From positions 45,369,880-45,433,879 of the forward strand of contig CM036197.1 in NCBI GenBank assembly GCA_020631735.1: DNA of 64,000 nucleotides, read 5' to 3'. Below are positions 1 through 10,446 of the stretch, piece after piece. Made by a program: the position numbers and the translations under genes. Source of the DNA: Saccharum officinarum (Eukaryota > Streptophyta > Magnoliopsida > Poales > Poaceae). The notes below the pieces were generated by a model that made no database searches, was not told the origin of the DNA, and was given only the letters and a program-made list of their open reading frames with translations. How positions within the stretch are numbered: the stretch's first letter is position 1; every line of letters begins with the position of its first letter.

Positions 1-1083
1 ATCGTCCATCTCCCTACCTGAGCCACCTCCAGCCTCGATGTCTCCCTCTACGGGATCGCAATGTCGCCACGAGCTTGCCCCGCTGCTCCTCCTCGACGAT
101 CTGTAGCTGCATCGTCAAGCTCCACCGAGCGTCGGCGACTCGTCGACCTCACCCTGATGCGCCCCAGCCGGCCTGCTTTCGCTGATGAGCGCACCACCAG
201 CCTGATCGTCGTGGTCACCTCCTCCTATGTCGCCACTCGCCAGAGCTCCTCTCTCTCCCCCATGATGGCGCGGTGGTGGCGTTGCTGCTGCTCTTCTTCC
301 TGCTTGCCGGTGGTGGCGTGGGCTAGCTGTTTGACGGAATGTCCCTGAGAAGAAAGAACTTCGTAGGTGCTGAAGAGGTGATGGTGACACAGCTAAAACT
401 CACCCACACATGTACAAGGTGATTGCATTCAATTTAGCCAGGCAACCAAACAAGATCTAGGCAATGCAGGCTTAGCTAGTACCGTGAAACCAAACACAGC
501 CTCTTGCATTGCATACACTTGGCTTGAGTGAACCAGGCTTAGTTCTCCTAGCCAGGCACTAGCAAGCCAAGCAACCATCACAGCCATATCATCGCCATTG
601 CCTCTGCTGTGGCTGTGGACATTGGGGCCGGTCTGTTGCTGTTATTAGCATTTAGGCTGTTGGTACGGCATGGGTTCTGCTCTTCTGGAATTTTGATTTG
701 GCCGTATGTTTTGATGGCTTATTGCTAAGGATTGCCAGGTTTGCCATTGGGTTAGTGAGTGAAGGCATACACAGGCCACGTTCAGATCCCAAAAACACCC
801 AAAATATTTTGCATAGTAACCGTCACATCGAATCTTTAAACGCATGCATGAAGTATTAAATGTAGGTAAAAAAATAACTAATTACACAGTTTGTCTGTAA
901 ATACTAAGATGAATTTTTTGAGTCTAGTTAGTCTATAACTGAATAAATTTTACTAAATAACAACGAAAGTGCTACACAAACTTTACCCAAAGCGCCCACA
1001 TTTGAAACCCATTTCTCATCAGCCTGGACAGTCGTGTCCCTACGACAGCTGCTGATGGGAAGTTTGAACCTCACGATGACCTA
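1..1083. other. Intergenic, no gene recognised; one decayed MITE
   Basis: The first 350 bases are GC-rich and have short overlapping reading frames on both strands. None matches a family I recognise and none shows codon structure, so I call no gene. At about 770-1000 there is a decayed MITE core with the CACATCGAATCTTT and CATGCATGAAGTATTAAATG blocks. The same blocks recur in at least nine better preserved copies elsewhere in the window. Its ends are too worn to define a target duplication. Confidence 0.5.
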
Positions 1084-1320
1084 GGCCTTGTTGCCCAAAC
1101 TCGGTACCGTACGCTACAGTGTTCAGTGCAAAAAATTGTCTAAAAATTAATTAATTAGACTTAAAATGTTCGTCTCGCAAAGTACAACAAAACTGTATAA
1201 TTAGTTTTTGATTTTATCTATATTTAGTACTCCATGCATTTGCCGATATTTTGATGTGATGGGGAATCTCCTTTTTGCATAGTGGAATTTGGGTGGTGGA
1301 ATTGGGAACTAAACAAGGCC
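1084..1320. mobile_element. Tourist-like MITE
   Basis: The terminal inverted repeats read GGCCTTGTT at the left and AACAAGGCC at the right. The interior carries the window-wide core (CATGCATTTGCC, GATGTGATGGGGAATCTCC) in reverse orientation. The element abuts the next MITE with only a shared TA between them. An exact 3-bp target duplication cannot be shown: the left flank is CTA and the right flank is TAC. Confidence 0.7.
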
Positions 1321-1322
1321 TA

Positions 1323-1562
1323 CTCCCTCCGTCCCAGAAAAAAACGTCGTTTTAGGTTTTTCAGACATCGTGTTTGACCGTTCGTCTTATTCAAAAATTT
1401 TGTGTAAATTATAAAATAAATAAATCATTATTGAAGTATCTCTAATGATAAAATAAGTCATAACAAAATAAATAATATTTATTAAAAAATTTTGAATAAG
1501 ACGAACGGTCAAACACGATGTCTAAAAAACCTAAAACGACACTTTTTCTGGGACGGAGGGAG
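1323..1562. mobile_element. Stowaway-type MITE with long palindromic arms
   Basis: It starts CTCCCTCCGTCCCAGAAAAA and ends with the inverse, flanked by TA at 1321-1322 and 1563-1564. The inverted arms run about 75 bp and include the GTTTGACCGTTCGTC block and its complement, so a transcript would fold into one long hairpin. The TA target and CTCCCTCCGT ends are the Stowaway (Tc1/mariner) signature in grasses. Confidence 0.85.
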
Positions 1563-1656
1563 TAGCTGAAATTGCAGCAACAGTTCATAGCTAATTGACA
1601 CCTAGGCACAGAAGTAGGTATTTGATCGACCTAAGGCTTGGTAAGCTAGACTGCTA

Positions 1657-1904
1657 CTCCCTCCGTCCCAAGAGTCATTCTCTTTTCTTAAAAAGTCAAC
1701 AGCTTTTAACTTTGACCAAATATATTTAACAAAATATTAATATTTATGGTACATAATTAGTATCATTATGTAGATATTTGAATATACTTTCATAATAAAC
1801 TTATTTAAAGATATAAATGTTGCACGTATTTTCTATAAACGTAGTCAAAGTTGAGAAAGTTTGACCAGCACGTTTCCCACGGCGACTTTTTTTATGGGAC
1901 GGAG
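1657..1904. mobile_element. Stowaway-type MITE, uninterrupted copy
   Basis: Ends CTCCCTCCGTCCC and GGGACGGAG are flanked by TA (1655-1656 and 1905-1906). The interior, from AAGTCAACAGCTTTTAACTT through to the right end, is nearly identical to the copy at 7341-7802. This copy lacks the nested insertion found there, so it acts as the empty-site reference. Confidence 0.88.
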
Positions 1905-2389
1905 TAGTAGAGTGGATGGACCAAGAGTCCAAGACTGATCGCTTTGATGGTCCCTTCTGCTGGCCGAGAAGAGTTCAATCCAACGTCTATGCATTCTCTC
2001 ATTGATGTATGTCTGTACAGGCGTGGATGACACTGTTGGCCGCCAGTAGGCAGTAGCCCGGACAGTGCCAGTAGGAGCAAGTATTATAGGAGTAAGTAGG
2101 CTATGTTGAGTTGGAGAGAAAAAAGTAAAAGAGAAAAATAGTGTATATCTAATTATATATATAGCGAAAGTTATGTATTCCTTCGGTTTCAAATTAAATT
2201 ATAAGACATTTAAGTTTTTCTAGATATATTGATTTTATTATTATTGTATCTAGACATAGTATATATATAAATGCATAACAAAAGTTATGTAAGAAAGTCA
2301 AAACATCTTGTAGCCAAAGCTACCATGTACTTACTCACCCGCCGCCTCTTGTTCAATTAGTTAAGACTTAAGACTTGCATTAAGAAGTA

Positions 2390-3178
2390 CTCCCTCCGTT
2401 CCAGTAAAAGTGTCGTTTGAGCGTTCAAAATTTGTCCCGATGAAACTGTCGTTTTAGGCGTAGGTCGTACGGGTACCAGCCTCCATCGTAGCCTCTTGCA
2501 GCCTTATCCTTTCACCTCTTCTCACCTTTTTCTCTCTTGTTCGCTAAAAAAAAGCACCGGCGAGGGGGCAGAGACAGCGGCACGGCCCAGCATGGAAGTG
2601 GAGCGTGCAGCGGAGCTGGCGGCGCAGCCCGGTGCGGAGGCGGAGCGCGTAGCGCGCACTGACGCGGGCGCGGCGGAGTTGGCGGCGTGGCCCGGTGCAG
2701 AGGCGGATCGCGCGGCGGAGCTTGCGGCGCGGCCCGGTGCGGAGGTGGAGCGCGCGGCGAGCCCTGACGGCGGTGGCCTAGAGATCCGGCGTCAAGGCGG
2801 AGCTAGCGGTGGGGTGGCCCGGATCTAACGTCGAGGCGGAGCTGGCATGAGGGTCTCCTCTTCTCCTTCGCCGAGATCTGCTGCCCTCACTACACCGGCG
2901 GGTGCCCTCCCCTTCTCCGACTACCGGTGGAGGTCGCGTGCTCGCTCGGGCCTCCGTGAGTCCGTGTGCTGCTGCGGCATCACAGGGGAGAGGATGGAGG
3001 TCCTGGTGAGGAGTGAGGAATCTCAGCGGGGTCTGGATGGGGAAGAGGGAGGAGCACGAGACTGCCGTTCAGTGACCAAAGAGTAATAATGAGAAGATAG
3101 GGGTACAAAGGACTTTTCCCCTTGTTCTTGGTCTATGTGTCCAGCTCCTAAACGACATTATTTCTGGGACAGAGGGAG
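2390..3178. mobile_element. 789-bp element with Stowaway-like ends and a GC-rich interior
   Basis: The left end CTCCCTCCGTTCCAGTAAAA is mirrored at 3178 by CTCCCTCTGTCCCAGAAATA on the other strand, and both ends continue into GTCGTTT. The left flank is TA; the right flank is CA, so the duplication is not intact. The middle (about 2500-3060) is strongly GC-rich. It contains a short repeat whose plus-strand reading gives three imperfect copies of AELAAxPGAE. This looks like a MITE carrying captured genic or minisatellite DNA. I cannot name the source. Confidence 0.55.
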
Positions 3179-3295
3179 CACGTACTCCGATTAGGAGCAA
3201 ACAGATGGATATCATCGTCCGTCCATCATCGATCGGCGATTCGGCGGTACGCAGTGAGCAGTGACGGACCCATCCTCCTCTCCTCTGATTCCTAA

Positions 3296-3537
3296 GGCAC
3301 CGTTTGAATGCCAAAATTTTTGGCAAAACGCTACTGTAGCGTTTTCGTTGTTATTTGGCAAATATTGTCTAATCATGGTCTAATTAGGCTTAAAAGATTC
3401 GTCTCGTCCATTTCGTCTAAACTGTGTAATTAGTTTTATTTTTTATCTATATTTAATGCTTCATGCATGTGTCCAAAAAATCGATATGACGGGAAATCTG
3501 AAAAATTTTGCAAAATTTCTTGGAACTAAACAGCCCC
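3296..3537. mobile_element. Tourist-like MITE with TAA target duplication
   Basis: Ends GGCACCGTTT and GGAACTAAACAGCCCC are flanked by TAA at 3293-3295 and 3538-3540. The interior runs in the orientation GTAGCGTTTTCGTTGTTATTTGGC to GACGGGAAATCTGAAAAATT. It is nearly identical inside to the copy at 32846-33087, which suggests two fairly recent relatives. Confidence 0.85.
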
Positions 3538-3540
3538 TAA

Positions 3541-4820
3541 GCTAGAGATGCATTTTGGATGCATGCATACAGGGAGAGACCAATCTCTAGCTAGTAGCTA
3601 GCTACAGGTAGCGTACCTGCTGCTGCTTTCTCTCGTGTCGTCGCCGTTGTGCACGGTTGCACGTGGGTGCATCCGTGCTTGCATGCATGGTCCATGCGTC
3701 GTACTGTACGCACGCAGTAATTGTACGGATATCTCCGTCCCCTGACTTTGCCATGTGTTGTCAGAATGTCAGCTACGAAACACGTTTACGGCTCCACATG
3801 CGATGTGCGTGTGGCCACTGCGTTTGTACATTGGAATATACGTAGTAGAAGTATATTTGTATACATTTTCTAGGAGACGCAATAATAACGCAACGGAATG
3901 GAAGCACATGCCGGTCGTCCAAGCACAAGCAGGCAACATGTATATTATTTTTTTCTCACTCACGGCATGTACGCCTCGTCCGTGACCATGTTGCGTGACG
4001 CTAGCTAAGCTCTCAATCAAAGGCATACAGTACTATATGATCCATATACTGTACGTCGTCAGCAACGTCCCGGCCAAATTAAAACCGGCTGGCCGGCTGG
4101 TTGCTTGGAAGCATGGTTTACCGCAACGGCCGGTGTCATCACACACGCACACGGCGGTCGATAGTTTCCGTCAAGGCATGCAATGCACACGTACGCTTGT
4201 CCGTCCGTCGCCGCATCCACATGCCGATAGAGCGATGACCATGCATGGCGCACAACGGCACGAGGCAGGCAGGGAGAGGACACGACGCGACGGCCAAGGC
4301 AGAGGCAAACATCCCATGCCATTGCCATGCCTGCAGTCTGTACGTGCGTGATGGCAAGTTGCTGCAGAGCGCATTCACCGCGGCCTCCCCTGCCTATGGG
4401 AATCCATCTTGAATGCCTCCCGGCTCCATGCACCAGTCCATCTCTCTCTCGCTCCAGGCATCTCGTTGCGATCGAGGGTGTGGGTGTGACGAGACTCGCC
4501 CTCTCGGCCCCCGTCGTCTGTTCAATTCAGTGTGCCACTTCAATTCTCCAACCTCCTCTTTGTTGGGTTGTTGGCGCGCGCATTCACTCGATCGCGGCCT
4601 CTCGCTCGTCGATCGCCGCTACCACGCATGCACCTAGGCCGGCTACCTCAGGCCTGCTCCAATTCGGCGTTGCTGTCCGGCCCCCTGTCCCTCCCTAGCT
4701 CTCCATCCGGCCTATATGTATCCCCATTAATGTCAGTCACACGTACGACGTACCACCGTGCTCTGCATGCTCCCCGGCCATCTCCGGCCTCCTCGCTCAG
4801 ACCATGTTTGCATCTTCTCA
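3541..4820. other. Intergenic, nothing recognised
   Basis: This stretch is about 1.3 kb with many short overlapping frames on both strands between 4050 and 4850. The frames are short, conflict with each other and match no family I know. It is rich in ACGT-type and GCATGC-type hexamers. I find no gene or RNA feature I can support. Confidence 0.5.
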
Positions 4821-5087
4821 GGGACTGTTTGGTTTCTCCTCACTAAACTTTAGTAGCTAAACCATGGACTAAACTTTAGTTATTGGATGTTTGGTTTGGG
4901 TGACTAAAAGAGGCATTTAGTCCATGTGTTTGGATAAATGGGACTAAAAGGTGAGATTAGCTCCATTTAGTCCAGTTTAGCTCCCCCTTGGCAGCTAAAC
5001 TTTAGCTCCCATTTAGTCCATGTGTTTGGTAAAAAGTGGACTAAATGGACTAAAGTTTAGCTTTAGTTGCCCAAACCAAACACCCCC
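4821..5087. mobile_element. MITE with CTAAACTTTAGT-rich arms
   Basis: The left arm GGGACTGTTTGGTTTCTCC is mirrored by CCAAACCAAACACCCCC at the right. The interior repeats TTTAGTCCATGTGTTTGG and ACTAAACTTTAG in both orientations. The flanks (TCA and TAA) do not give a clear duplication, so the superfamily is left open. Confidence 0.65.
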
Positions 5088-5426
5088 TAAGAAAAATGAG
5101 AATGACGTCTAAACATTTGAACTCTAGAATGAGATTATAGAATCCAACTATGTGCCAAAACCTACTATTTGGAGATTTTCACTAGCTATACAAACACAAT
5201 GGTCACTATGGAAATGAGGTCCAACCACTCCTCATTTTTTATCCAGAGTTCAGATTCTACATTCAGGGCCTGTTTGGAATGTGAAAATGTTTTTATCTTA
5301 TTCCTGTATTTTTCCTTCTGAAATTGAATTGATTCCTATGAGATTCTAGTACGATTCATGCGAAATTCTTGCATTCCAAATAGACCCTCACTATCTAGGA
5401 TCCATAATCTAGATTCTACGTTCTCT

Positions 5427-5911
5427 GTCTAGAATTCAAAATCTCACTATAGGAATAAGATCCAAATGGAGCCTTAGTTTATTTTATTCTAAAACCGTGA
5501 GCCTCTAGCTAGCTTATCTAAGTTGGGTGGGAGGTGTGCTATCTAGAATTCAAAATCTCACTATAGGAATAAGATCCAAATAGGGCCTTAGTTTATTTTA
5601 GGCCCTGTTTAGTTTCTTCAAAGTTCCAAAAATTTTACAAGATTCCCCATCACATCGAATCTTTGACGCATGCATGGAGCATTAAATATAGGTAAAAAAT
5701 AACTAATTACACAATTTGGTTGTAAATCACGAGACGAATCTTGCGAACCTAATTAGCCAATGATTGGACACTAATTGTCAAATACAAATGAAAGAATTAC
5801 TGTGCTTCTAAAAATTTTACAGGTGCAACTAAACACAACCTTATTCTGAAAACATGGGACAAGGAGGTGAGCCTCTAGCTAGCTTATCTAAGTTGGGTGG
5901 GAGGTGTGCTT
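5427..5911. repeat. Tandem duplication, 114-bp unit, second copy holding a MITE
   Basis: Unit 1 (about 5427-5540) starts TCTAGAATTCAAAATCTCAC and ends TAAGTTGGGTGGGAGGTGTGCT. Unit 2 begins at 5541 with the same sequence and ends at about 5911. It carries the MITE at 5601-5840 within its TTTATTTTATTCT segment. Removing the MITE and one TTA from unit 2 gives the unit 1 arrangement, so the duplication preceded the insertion. Confidence 0.85.
5601..5840. mobile_element. Tourist-like MITE, TTA target duplication, empty site next door
   Basis: Ends GGCCCTGTTTAGTTTC and AACTAAACACAACC are flanked by TTA at 5598-5600 and 5841-5843. The interior has CACATCGAATCTTTGACGCA and AACTAATTACACAATTTG, the shared core of this family. 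A 3-bp TTA duplication with GGCC ends fits PIF/Harbinger (Tourist) MITEs. The adjacent tandem copy preserves the pre-insertion sequence. Confidence 0.9.
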
Positions 5912-7340
5912 TTATGCATGCATTCAACCTCTAGATCTTGAGTCCTCCTAAACTCGAGTTTAGATATTTTTTCCTAAATTGATTGTTTATTTAACGGGTG
6001 TTAAACTCTATTGAAACTTTTATTGAGACCTTGCCTCAGCCCCGGCCCCCTCCCACACTTGCTCTCCTTTGCATCACCTCCAACAAGGCCTATTAAAGAA
6101 GCCCGTGCCTTCCCCTCGTCCTGCTCTCGCTCTTCTTTCACCTTCCTCCGCATGAAACAAAAGGGGTGCCTTCACATACTATTGTTGTTCCTCAGCTGTC
6201 CTCATTGAGCAAGTTAATTAGTCGTTCTGTTAGTGTTCTTCCATCCTCTTTCGCAATGATGAATTGCTATTGATGCGGTTTCTTCCTCGCTCCTTCAATT
6301 CGGCTGTGCTAGCTGCCATATCTGCTCCGACGTACGTACGCGGTAAGAATGCTAGCTATGCTTTACCGATCGATCGATTCTCTAGTAAACCTACGGGATA
6401 TTGGCGCGGTTCAATCAGAAAGCTTGCGCTCCAAAGCCCAGGGGCTCCACTCTTTGATTGAGCCGTGCCAATATCACGTCCTCGCTTTGCCCATATATAT
6501 ATATCCTCATTCTTAATCCTTTGCCAATTACGTGTAGCCTGAATCAAACATCTTCTCGTGATTTTTTTTTTGGTTGTGTTTGTGGGGTTGTTCTTAACAA
6601 CTTCATGCTAGAGTTTGTGGAATCTCAAAGCACTCATTTTCTCCTGCACGTGCGTTTCTGTTAATGATATATACTTATTACCCATTAATTCTAATGCTTC
6701 CTGTGTACCACCCATGACCCATCCTTCGCTTCTATCTGTGCTAATGTTATTCTCATCATTTCATGCTTGCGAGTTGCATCCTCGTATCTGTAAGTTTTCT
6801 GCTGTTGGGACTTTGGCGCGTGACGGAGTTCTTTGCGTTATTTTTTAGTGGATAATCATAGCAAATTATCTGTGAAATAAGATGATTTACATGGTATGTA
6901 GCATTCCTCTCGAAAAGACGAAGACATTGTATATTTAGCATGATTCTTTGTAAAGCTGCGTCTAGCGAGCGTGACTCTTTTGCACCTTCTCTCTCATTAA
7001 TCCTTATATATCATCTCTTTACGGTGCATCATTTTTTTTTTGTAGCTAGCACTACAGGCTGCTGAGAGTCAAGAGTATTCCTGACTAGATTCTTAAGCTG
7101 ATCGAAGATAGGTCGACGACAGTTCACAACTTAATATTTACTTCGTACGTGTAGAATGAATTAGCTCCGGTAAAGTTTCCCACTCTCTTGAGATTTAGCC
7201 CTACATCACAATTTCTCGATACTTTTCCCTTGTTTTTCTTTGCATATATATAGCTAACAGTGCGCAGAAAAAAATGCTAGAGACAGTTCTCTTGGAGACC
7301 TTCGGCCTAATGTATACCAATTAGAGAAGCAAAAGCGGTA
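5912..7340. other. Intergenic, nothing recognised
   Basis: About 1.4 kb, AT-rich in its second half, with only short uncorroborated frames. There are short runs such as TATATATATAT near 6494 and poly-T near 6563 and 7031. I see no splice-linked exons and no recognisable protein. Confidence 0.5.
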
Positions 7341-7802
7341 CTCCCTCCGTCCCAAAAAAAAAAGAGTCATTCTCACTTCCCAAAAAGTCAACAGCTTTTA
7401 GGGTCTGTTTGGTTTCAGCTTGTTAAAGTTTAACTCCCATCACATCAATGTAGACTAATTGCATGCATGTCGGCACATATTAGGAGTAATTTACGAGACG
7501 AATCTATTAAGCCTAATTAGTCCAAGATTGAAAACTTTTTATCAAATAAGACGAAAGTGTTACAGTGTTTGTTAAACTTTAACTCCTCAAACCAAACACC
7601 CCCTTAACTTTGACCAAATATATTTAACAAAATATTAATATTTATGGTACATAATTAATATCATTAGGTAGATCTTTGAATATACTTTCATAATAAACTT
7701 ATTTGAAGATATAAATATTGCATGCATTTTCTACAAACGTAGTTAAAGTTGAGAAAGTTTGACCAGCACGCTTCTCACGGCGACTCTATTTTTGGGACAG
7801 AG
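7341..7802. mobile_element. Stowaway-type MITE split by a nested Tourist-like MITE
   Basis: Outer ends CTCCCTCCGTCCC and GGGACAGAG are flanked by TA (7339-7340 and 7803-7804). The body matches the intact copy at 1657-1904 from AAGTCAACAGCTTTT to the right end. The match is broken only by a 203-bp insertion at 7401-7603. Confidence 0.88.
7401..7603. mobile_element. Tourist-like MITE nested in a Stowaway MITE
   Basis: Ends GGGTCTGTTTGGTTTC and AACCAAACACCCCC lie inside direct repeats TTA (7398-7400 and 7604-7606). The intact relative at 1657-1904 reads AGCTTTTAACTTTG across this point. Removing the insert plus one TTA gives that same sequence. Confidence 0.92.
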
Positions 7803-7988
7803 TAGTAAAATGTAGAGAGACAAAAGGATGCATGCATATTATTGCCATCGTTTGTTGCTAGCTACAGCATGGGCAGTTTCTGCAAAACCGACAGCTGATC
7901 ATGAACATGCCCAACTGCCCAAGGGAGGCCGGCGACGTACTACACTGCCAGTCTAGCTCAGTGGCTCTGGCCTGTCATAAAGAGCGTA

Positions 7989-8273
7989 GGCCTTGTTTAG
8001 TTACTAATTCATCACCCCAAATTCCACTATAAAAAAGAAGATTTCACGTTACATTAAAATATTGGTAAATACATGGAGTACTAAATATAGATGAAATCAA
8101 AAACTAATTGCACAGTTTTGTTGTACTTTACGAGACAAACATTTTGAGTTTAATTAATTAATTTTTAGACAATTTTTTACACTAAAAAACAAAACGCGCT
8201 ACAGTGTTCCGACAGAAACGCTGTATCGCGCAGATCCGACTCCGGCGTCTCAAATCGAGAACTGAACAAGGCC
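7989..8273. mobile_element. Tourist-like MITE, GTA target duplication
   Basis: Ends GGCCTTGTTTAG and CTGAACAAGGCC are flanked by GTA at 7986-7988 and 8274-8276. The interior includes ATTAAAATATTGGTAAATACATGGAGTACT-type sequence shared with the worn copy at about 9211-9471. This is a subfamily distinct from the 5601-5840 copy. Confidence 0.85.
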
Positions 8274-8329
8274 GTAGCTTGAAAAGGGTGCTTGCAGTCT
8301 GCAGAGTGCAGAAAGAGCATCTCGAATGG

Positions 8330-8577
8330 ACAGTTGGTGTGTTCACTTCGCGAAAATAGCTAAAAAGTTATTGTAGCATCTTTCGTTGTTATTTGGCAAA
8401 ATTTATCCAATTATAGACTAACTAGGCTCAAAAGATTCGTCCCGACATTTACAGACAAACTATGCAATTAGTTATCTTTTTTACCTATATTTAATGCTCT
8501 ATGCATGCGTTGAAAAATTTGATGTGATAAGTGAAAGAAAAAATATTTTGAGTTGGGAGGGGAAGTGAACAAGGCCC
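8330..8577. mobile_element. Tourist-like MITE, TSD not clear
   Basis: It has the family core GTTGTTATTTGGCAAAATTT and CATGCGTTGAAAAATTTGATG in the reverse orientation, and ends GGTGTGTTCACTTCG and GAAGTGAACAAGGCC. It closely resembles the copy at 39293-39524, which has a clean TAA duplication. Here the flanks do not give a matching triplet. Confidence 0.65.
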
Positions 8578-8645
8578 AAGCTTTCATGTTTCTGCAATCT
8601 GCTTTCCCTGACCTGCTTCATTATCGATCAGTAGAAAGACACTGT

Positions 8646-8883
8646 GGCCTTATTTAGATGCACCCAAAATTAAAAATTTTTCACTCTCTCCATCATATCA
8701 ATCTTTAGATCTATGCATGAAGTAGTAAATGTATGTAAAAAAATAACTAATTACACAGTTTAGTTGGAAATCACGAGATGAATCTTTTGAGCCTAGTTGG
8801 TCTATGATTGAACAATATTTACCAAATAAGACGAAAGTGGTACTATTCATTGGGTTTGAATTTTTTTCAATCTAAACGTGGCC
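8646..8883. mobile_element. Tourist-like MITE, TGT target duplication
   Basis: Ends GGCCTTATTTAGATGC and TCTAAACGTGGCC are flanked by TGT at 8643-8645 and 8884-8886. The core reads AACTAATTACACAGTTTAG, GAGATGAATCTTTTGAGCC and AAATAAGACGAAAGTGGT. Confidence 0.82.
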
Positions 8884-9210
8884 TGTGTTTCGATCATCCC
8901 CAGTGTCACAACAAACCATGGACCTCTCTTGTTTATCTATCTCTGCATTGGTTTTTTTTTTGCGAGGAAGTGAGGAACTCTGCATTGTGTATGCATTTCG
9001 GAGATAAAATTTCGTACTATGTCCTAGTGTACTTCCACATTGCATTGCGTGACGTGCCTCAGATAGCTCTGCTGTTTTGGGGACCGACGAAGATGTGGTC
9101 GTCATTTCGGTGATATAGCTAGGTCCTTCATGGACGTAGAGTAGATAGCGGCTTGCACGCAGATTCTGATTGCGTATCGGCATACGCAATCTCTTTGAAA
9201 AACACGTTGG

Positions 9211-9980
9211 GGCCTCGTTTTCCTCGATTCTCTTCCAAATTCCACTATGCAAAAAGAAGATTCCCCGTCACATTAAAATGTCGGTAAATGCATGGAGTAC
9301 TAAATGTTGATGAAATAAAAAACTAATTGCACATTTTTGTTGTACTTTGCGAGACGAACATTTTAAGCCTAGTTAGTCAAAATTTGGATAACTTTTACCA
9401 AATACAAACGAAATGCTACAGAAATTCTGATACAGTGTTTTTCTTCCCTATTCGCCGAACTAAGCGAGACCTAGTTTGTTAATGCCTGCATGGTCCTATA
9501 TGATTTTTGAACGAATAGCTAGGCATGTACTAGTACGTACTAGACTAGTGCCAATTTCTATTATTATTACGAATGAAATGAGCGTTATTTTGTGCTATAT
9601 AAATAGGTAGGTGCAGGTAGAATATATATAATGCCGTAGTACTGTGCTACAAATATTCGACACTCTTTAATTTCCCGAGAATAGTCAGGAGGACTGCGCC
9701 TGCGCCTATCTTTATGTAAGAAGAGACACGGATACGTACATACCTGGCTGTTTTAGTTCTAAAATATTTTACGAAAAAACAATAGATTTCTCGTCACATC
9801 GAATCTTTCACACATGTATGGAGTATTAAATATAGATAAAAAATAAAACTAATTACACAGACGAAATTTACGAGACGAATCTTTTAAACCTAATTAGATC
9901 AAGATTAGATACTAATTATTAAATAACAACGAAAAATGCTAGAGTAATATTTTGTAAAATATTTCAGGAAGTAAATAGGC
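9211..9980. repeat. Two worn Tourist-like MITE copies
   Basis: The first copy (about 9211-9471) starts GGCCTCGTTTTCCTCG and ends AACTAAGCGAGACC, with the TGTTGTACTTTGCGAGACGA core. The second (about 9748-9980) keeps TCACATCGAATCTTT, AACTAATTACACAG and AACAACGAAAAATGC. Neither shows a clean target duplication, so the ends are approximate. Confidence 0.6.
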
Positions 9981-10247
9981 CTTGCTGCGGAAGAACGAGA
10001 CATCTGAGCTGCCCCCGGCCCTAACTTGTGAAATCACGGTAGGTGGTGGGGTTCATATATATACTTGAAATCACAGTAGGTGGTACGGTGACATTTGAGA
10101 CGTTTCAGTCCTGGCAGAAGATGATGCAAAGCTGGTGGTAAGGTCGTTGAACGGCAGTAGCCAACAATTATTGGCCGCGGGAAACTTCCACACGCTACTG
10201 CTAGTAATTTCGTATGTTTTTCTCCCAGCCATATGCGTCGGAACCTA

Positions 10248-10443
10248 GCCTTAGTTGAGGTGAAAAGTTAAAAAAAATTAAGATTTTCTATTATAAAAAA
10301 AATAACTAATTGTACAGTTTGTCTGTAATTTAGGAGACAAATCTTTTGAATCTACTTAGATCATGGTGGGACAATAATTACCAAATATAAACGAAAGTGC
10401 TGCAGCACTTTTCAGGCAAATTTTTTGCCATCTAAACAAGGCC
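10248..10443. mobile_element. Tourist-like MITE, CTA target duplication
   Basis: Ends GCCTTAGTTGAGG and TCTAAACAAGGC are flanked by CTA at 10245-10247 and 10444-10446. The interior is shortened compared with the 240-bp copies but keeps AACTAATTGTACAGTTTGTC and AAACGAAAGTGCTGCAG. Confidence 0.75.
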
Positions 10444-10446
10444 CTA

